A stretch of DNA of 64,000 nt from positions 19,985 through 83,984 of the forward strand of contig CP084577.1 in assembly GCA_020410825.1 (NCBI GenBank), written 5' to 3'. Positions 61,372 to 64,000 of this stretch are shown here, in pieces. This stretch comes from Candidatus Megaera endosymbiont of Mesostigma viride (GTDB taxonomy: Bacteria > Pseudomonadota > Alphaproteobacteria > Rickettsiales > Rickettsiaceae). The number at the start of each line of letters is the position of its first letter. Within the stretch, counting starts at the first letter, position 1. Under the pieces are notes generated by a model. That model saw nothing but the letters and a program-made list of their open reading frames with translations. It ran no database searches and was not told the DNA's origin. A program made the position numbers and the translations under genes.

Positions 61372-61620
61372 CTACTTGGATTTACTGGGCAATTTTGGTC
61401 TTTGGCCGAGTTCCTTAAATTCCTTTAAAATAGGGTGGTCTTTATTATTAGGATTCAAGGCGAACATAATAAAGCCTGCAAATAGGTTGTTATCAATCGA
61501 GATAGCATTAAATCGGGTAATGATATCAAGTAATTCCTTATTACGCTGTTTTATGAGTTCCTTTATTCTTAGTTCTGTTTGGTTAATCTTTTCAAGTATC
61601 GAAATTTTTTTAGTAGCCAT
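61372..61620 (-). CDS. Small TraC/TraD-like mobilisation protein
   Basis: The protein has 82 residues from the ATG at 61620. The N-terminal half is a basic coiled coil (ISILEKINQTELRIKELIKQ) and the second half, NLFAGFIMFALNPNNKDHPI, recalls the end of Ti-type TraC/TraD proteins. It lies about 50 bases upstream of the TraD-like gene. The assignment is from pattern and position. Confidence 0.5.
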   Translation of the reverse strand: MATKKISILEKINQTELRIKELIKQRNKELLDIITRFNAISIDNNLFAGFIMFALNPNNKDHPILKEFKELGQRPKLPSKSK

Positions 61621-61653
61621 AAATCCATTCTGTTTCAAGTTTATAGTTTTGGT

Positions 61654-62424
61654 CTATTTTAATATAAAAAACTTTACCAAGTATTCGTTAAAAGCTTTTT
61701 TATCAATGTTAAGGTTTTTAGAAAAAGTAATTGTACCGTTTTTCCAAGTCCCAAAAACTTGACCGCTCTCGGATTGTATAAGATCACCTGTTAAATCCTC
61801 AAACTTACCGCCAAGTAGAATATTATCGACCAATTGTACAATCCGCCTATTACCCGCCCCTTTTCTGATATCCTCGGCAATTTCAATAAGAGCCGCTTTA
61901 TGCCGTTCTGATTTATTGGCAATATGCATGATAGTTTCTGCAGATTTAGCAGAGACTTTGGACATATTTGATACTGCTTTCCATATATCGGGCGATATCT
62001 TATCAAAGGAAAGAAAGTTTTGCATTTTCCGTTTTGAACATCCAACTACCTCAGCTAGTTGATCCTGGCTTAATTTGTTGTCTTTTTGTAATTTTGCAAA
62101 AGCCATCCCTTTAGAATAATCTGATATTTCAACCTTTTCGTTTTCTTTGATTTGTATAATAGCAGCTTCTTCATCAGATACATTTTTGATGATAGCCTTT
62201 AATGGAATGTTCTCACTAAGACAAGCTTTCCATCTTCTGCTTCCGGCTAAGACTTCATAATTAAATTCAGAGTCATTAACGAGTTCTCTAACATAAATCG
62301 GTTCAATTTGACCATGTAGTCTAATACTTTCAGCAAGAGCCGAAATGTCACCAAATTCAAAGAAACTCCTATCGGCATATTTCCAACGAGTACACTCACG
62401 AGGGTTAATAGTAACAACTTCCAT
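61654..62424 (-). CDS. parB: ParB/RepB/Spo0J-family protein
   Basis: The protein has 256 residues with the ParB nuclease-like N-terminal domain (LAESIRLHGQIEPIYVRE, then YEVLAGSRRWKACL, then IQIKENEKVEISDYSKGMAF) and a helix-turn-helix (LSQDQLAEVVGCSKRKMQNF). ParB binds parS sites and spreads along DNA using CTP. No ParA lies next to it; the two ParA genes are 27 and 37 kb away, with other partners. It may be an orphan from a third partition system. Confidence 0.92.
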   Translation of the reverse strand: MEVVTINPRECTRWKYADRSFFEFGDISALAESIRLHGQIEPIYVRELVNDSEFNYEVLAGSRRWKACLSENIPLKAIIKNVSDEEAAIIQIKENEKVEISDYSKGMAFAKLQKDNKLSQDQLAEVVGCSKRKMQNFLSFDKISPDIWKAVSNMSKVSAKSAETIMHIANKSERHKAALIEIAEDIRKGAGNRRIVQLVDNILLGGKFEDLTGDLIQSESGQVFGTWKNGTITFSKNLNIDKKAFNEYLVKFFILK

Positions 62425-62521
62425 AAAATATAATTAATATAGTAATAATAATATTATATTATATAAAGAATATTATGTAAACTAAAAATCCCCCGGGGGG
62501 TCAAAATAAATTTAATAGTGT

Positions 62522-63650
62522 TTAAATGTATCTATTTATTGCTTGGCGAAGGTTATATATGAACTGATTGTATTCATGATTAAGCTCAAAAGCTTTAATC
62601 GAAAGGTAAATATCACAATGTTTGCCTGCGACTTTGCGAATATTCTGTTTTTGTATTAAATAATCAGAATTGTTACTACCTAAAACTTCAATAAAGATTT
62701 GATATTTATTTTTAATGTGAATAATAAAATCAGGACGAAATCTTTGTTTATCTTCACTAAAGCTATCAAATAGAGGCTTTTCTATCTCAATACCTTCATA
62801 TTGTTTACACTGATTGAATAATATTTCATCATTATTTAGTATAGTGGAAGTTAAAAGAAAATAAGGAGCGGAAGCTTTTTTGTTAATCCAGCCTGCAGTA
62901 GTCGATATAATATTATCTACAAAATATTTTTTACCGGATTTTTTAGTAATAAAATAATTATCGGCAATTTCCGTTACAACTGTAGTAAAAAGAACAAAAG
63001 GGCAAAGATGATGAGGAAACCTGTTTTGTGATTTCTGTAATATTTCTTTAGCTTGGGCTAAAGTCTCTTCTTTTAATACATATCGATAATATTTTGCAAG
63101 CGGTATATCTTTGTGTAATAAGTTTATTAGAATCCTGAAAGGCAGCGGTGATGTTAGTTAATTGCTCTAAAATCGATAATTGGTTATCAGGTTTGACAAA
63201 ATTAACTATACAATCATCAATGATTGTATATAAGACCTGTCCTAATCTTGTTAAAGATTTATTGGTAGTATTTTTGTTACTGATAATCCGATCATTAGTA
63301 GAGAGGGAAAAGTCCTGTTTATAAAGATCGTATCTTTTGACTTTTTTATAGGAATGTTCCCGTAATTTTTTAAGGGATATAGTGATTCTATTTTTGGCAA
63401 ATATACAATCCATAAGGTGAGAGTGTAGTTCCTTACATCTGATATAAATATTGCCGGCTATGGAACAGATAACAAGTATTGCATTGTCATTGCAAGTACA
63501 CTTGAGCCAATATTCTTTTTTTAAGGAAAGAAGTTTTTTAATTACTGAAATCTGTTCTTCTTCGTTTGAGACATCCAATTGCTTTATGATTTTCTGCTCA
63601 CTTTGAGGAATAGGGATAAGGTCAGCTGTTTTTTTATGAATAAAAAACAT
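62522..63650 (-). pseudogene. Frameshifted gene with a PD-(D/E)XK nuclease-like end
   Basis: The first frame starts at 63650 and runs to 63048 (LKCTCNDNAILVICSIAGNI is one part). A shift near 63110 restores a second frame to 62522, starting LHKDIPLAKYYRYVLKEET. The end contains RFRPDFIIHIKNKYQIFIEV followed by LIQKQNIRK, which fits a nuclease-like core (PD, then E-V, then a Lys). The family is unknown to me. It looks like a recently broken gene, since both halves read well. Confidence 0.65.
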
Positions 63651-63792
63651 AATTCGATTGTTATAATTGTTATCCTTATCCTAACCAAATCTATTTAATA
63701 AATCCAGACTGATTGACCGCTATTAATAATCATTGTTTTTTTGAGCTAGAGAGAAGATATAATATTTCTTTAATGTAAAGGGGGTGGGATGA

Positions 63793-63806
63793 GGGGGCAA
63801 GCCCCC
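63793..63806. terminator. GC-rich hairpin near the right end of the window
   Basis: GGGGGC and GCCCCC face each other around AA, with an outer AGGGG/CCCCT pair and a T run soon after (CTATTTTT). It could terminate plus-strand transcripts. A further CATTGAG/CTCAATG palindrome is at 63907-63928. I see no gene between 63651 and the end. Confidence 0.5.
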
Positions 63807-64000
63807 TAAAACCCCTATTTTTGGTACAAAAAGAGGTAAATATTGAAGAAGAAAAGAAACAAGTGTATAGTCAAGTTCATTTAGTTTAGCTAAATGCGCA
63901 CATCCTCATTGAGAATAAATCCTCAATGCTCCGCTCAAAGTAGGGATTTGTAGGTAATAAATTGATTTATAAAAAATAGAAGTAATAAAACATAAAATAA

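Overview
The window looks like an accessory, plasmid-derived region of an obligate intracellular alphaproteobacterium of the order Rickettsiales, probably family Rickettsiaceae. The evidence is an F-type conjugation cluster with the gene order of the Rickettsiales amplified genetic element (RAGE), RAGE-style passengers (split SpoT hydrolase and synthetase, ProP-like MFS transporter, symporter-kinase fusion, Ti-type TraD-like proteins, truncated adenine methylase), DnaA-like plasmid replication proteins, toxin-antitoxin pairs, many frameshifted genes and strong AT richness. I cannot name the species. Two ParA genes, a ParB gene and two DnaA-like initiators mean this is either a plasmid or a chromosomal patchwork built from several plasmids. 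I saw no rRNA, tRNA, CRISPR array or classical IS transposase.

Layout. 1-10.6 kb, minus strand: traN (cut by the window edge), trbC, traU, traW, a membrane protein, trbI, traC, traV, traB, traK, traE, traL, traA, mostly with overlapping or closely spaced ends. 10.7-14.9 kb, same strand: an XRE regulator, a coiled-coil protein, a CE-clan (Ulp1-like) cysteine protease fused to an autotransporter barrel, a DnaA-like initiator and a small related protein. This part looks less AT-rich than the rest. 15-19.3 kb: an XRE regulator facing an exported NB-ARC/TPR protein that overlaps a degenerate membrane sensor kinase. 19.3-25.7 kb: a plasmid maintenance block with a second DnaA-like initiator, ParA and its partner, GTAATAC-type repeats and a VapBC-like pair. 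25.7-33.4 kb: a sodium/solute symporter-histidine kinase fusion, a TfoX-like protein, an XRE regulator and a cluster of SPFH/stomatin-like membrane proteins, one frameshifted. 33.6-35.3 kb: a second partition block with several ribbon-helix-helix proteins, one made by internal duplication. 35.8-40.1 kb: a TIR protein, a tyrosine recombinase enclosed by 59-bp inverted repeats, an unknown protein and an AbrB/PIN pair.

40.4-54.9 kb is the most unusual part and reads like an effector island: a LuxR-type regulator; a 1744-residue protein with a Ulp1-like protease domain at each end, a GTPase domain and a glycine-rich segment; an 862-residue protein with a protease-like domain that has lost its cysteine and a possible deaminase-like zinc motif; a papain/NlpC-like small protein; TPR and lipoprotein genes; intact and broken HU genes; an Rpn-type nuclease with a small downstream gene; and a remnant of another protease-like domain. 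54-58.6 kb holds the split SpoT genes, an MFS transporter, a SemiSWEET, a WGR-like protein and a Bax-inhibitor-1 protein. 58.9-63.7 kb holds hairpins, a truncated methylase, small plasmid proteins, TraD-like proteins, ParB and a frameshifted nuclease-like gene.

How it works together: the transfer genes would build an F-like pilus and mating channel. The initiators, ParA/ParB sets and toxin-antitoxin pairs would keep the element in the population. The sensor, regulator and effector-like genes are cargo that probably acts on the eukaryotic host or on rival elements. Many cargo genes are decayed, so the region appears to be a mosaic under turnover.
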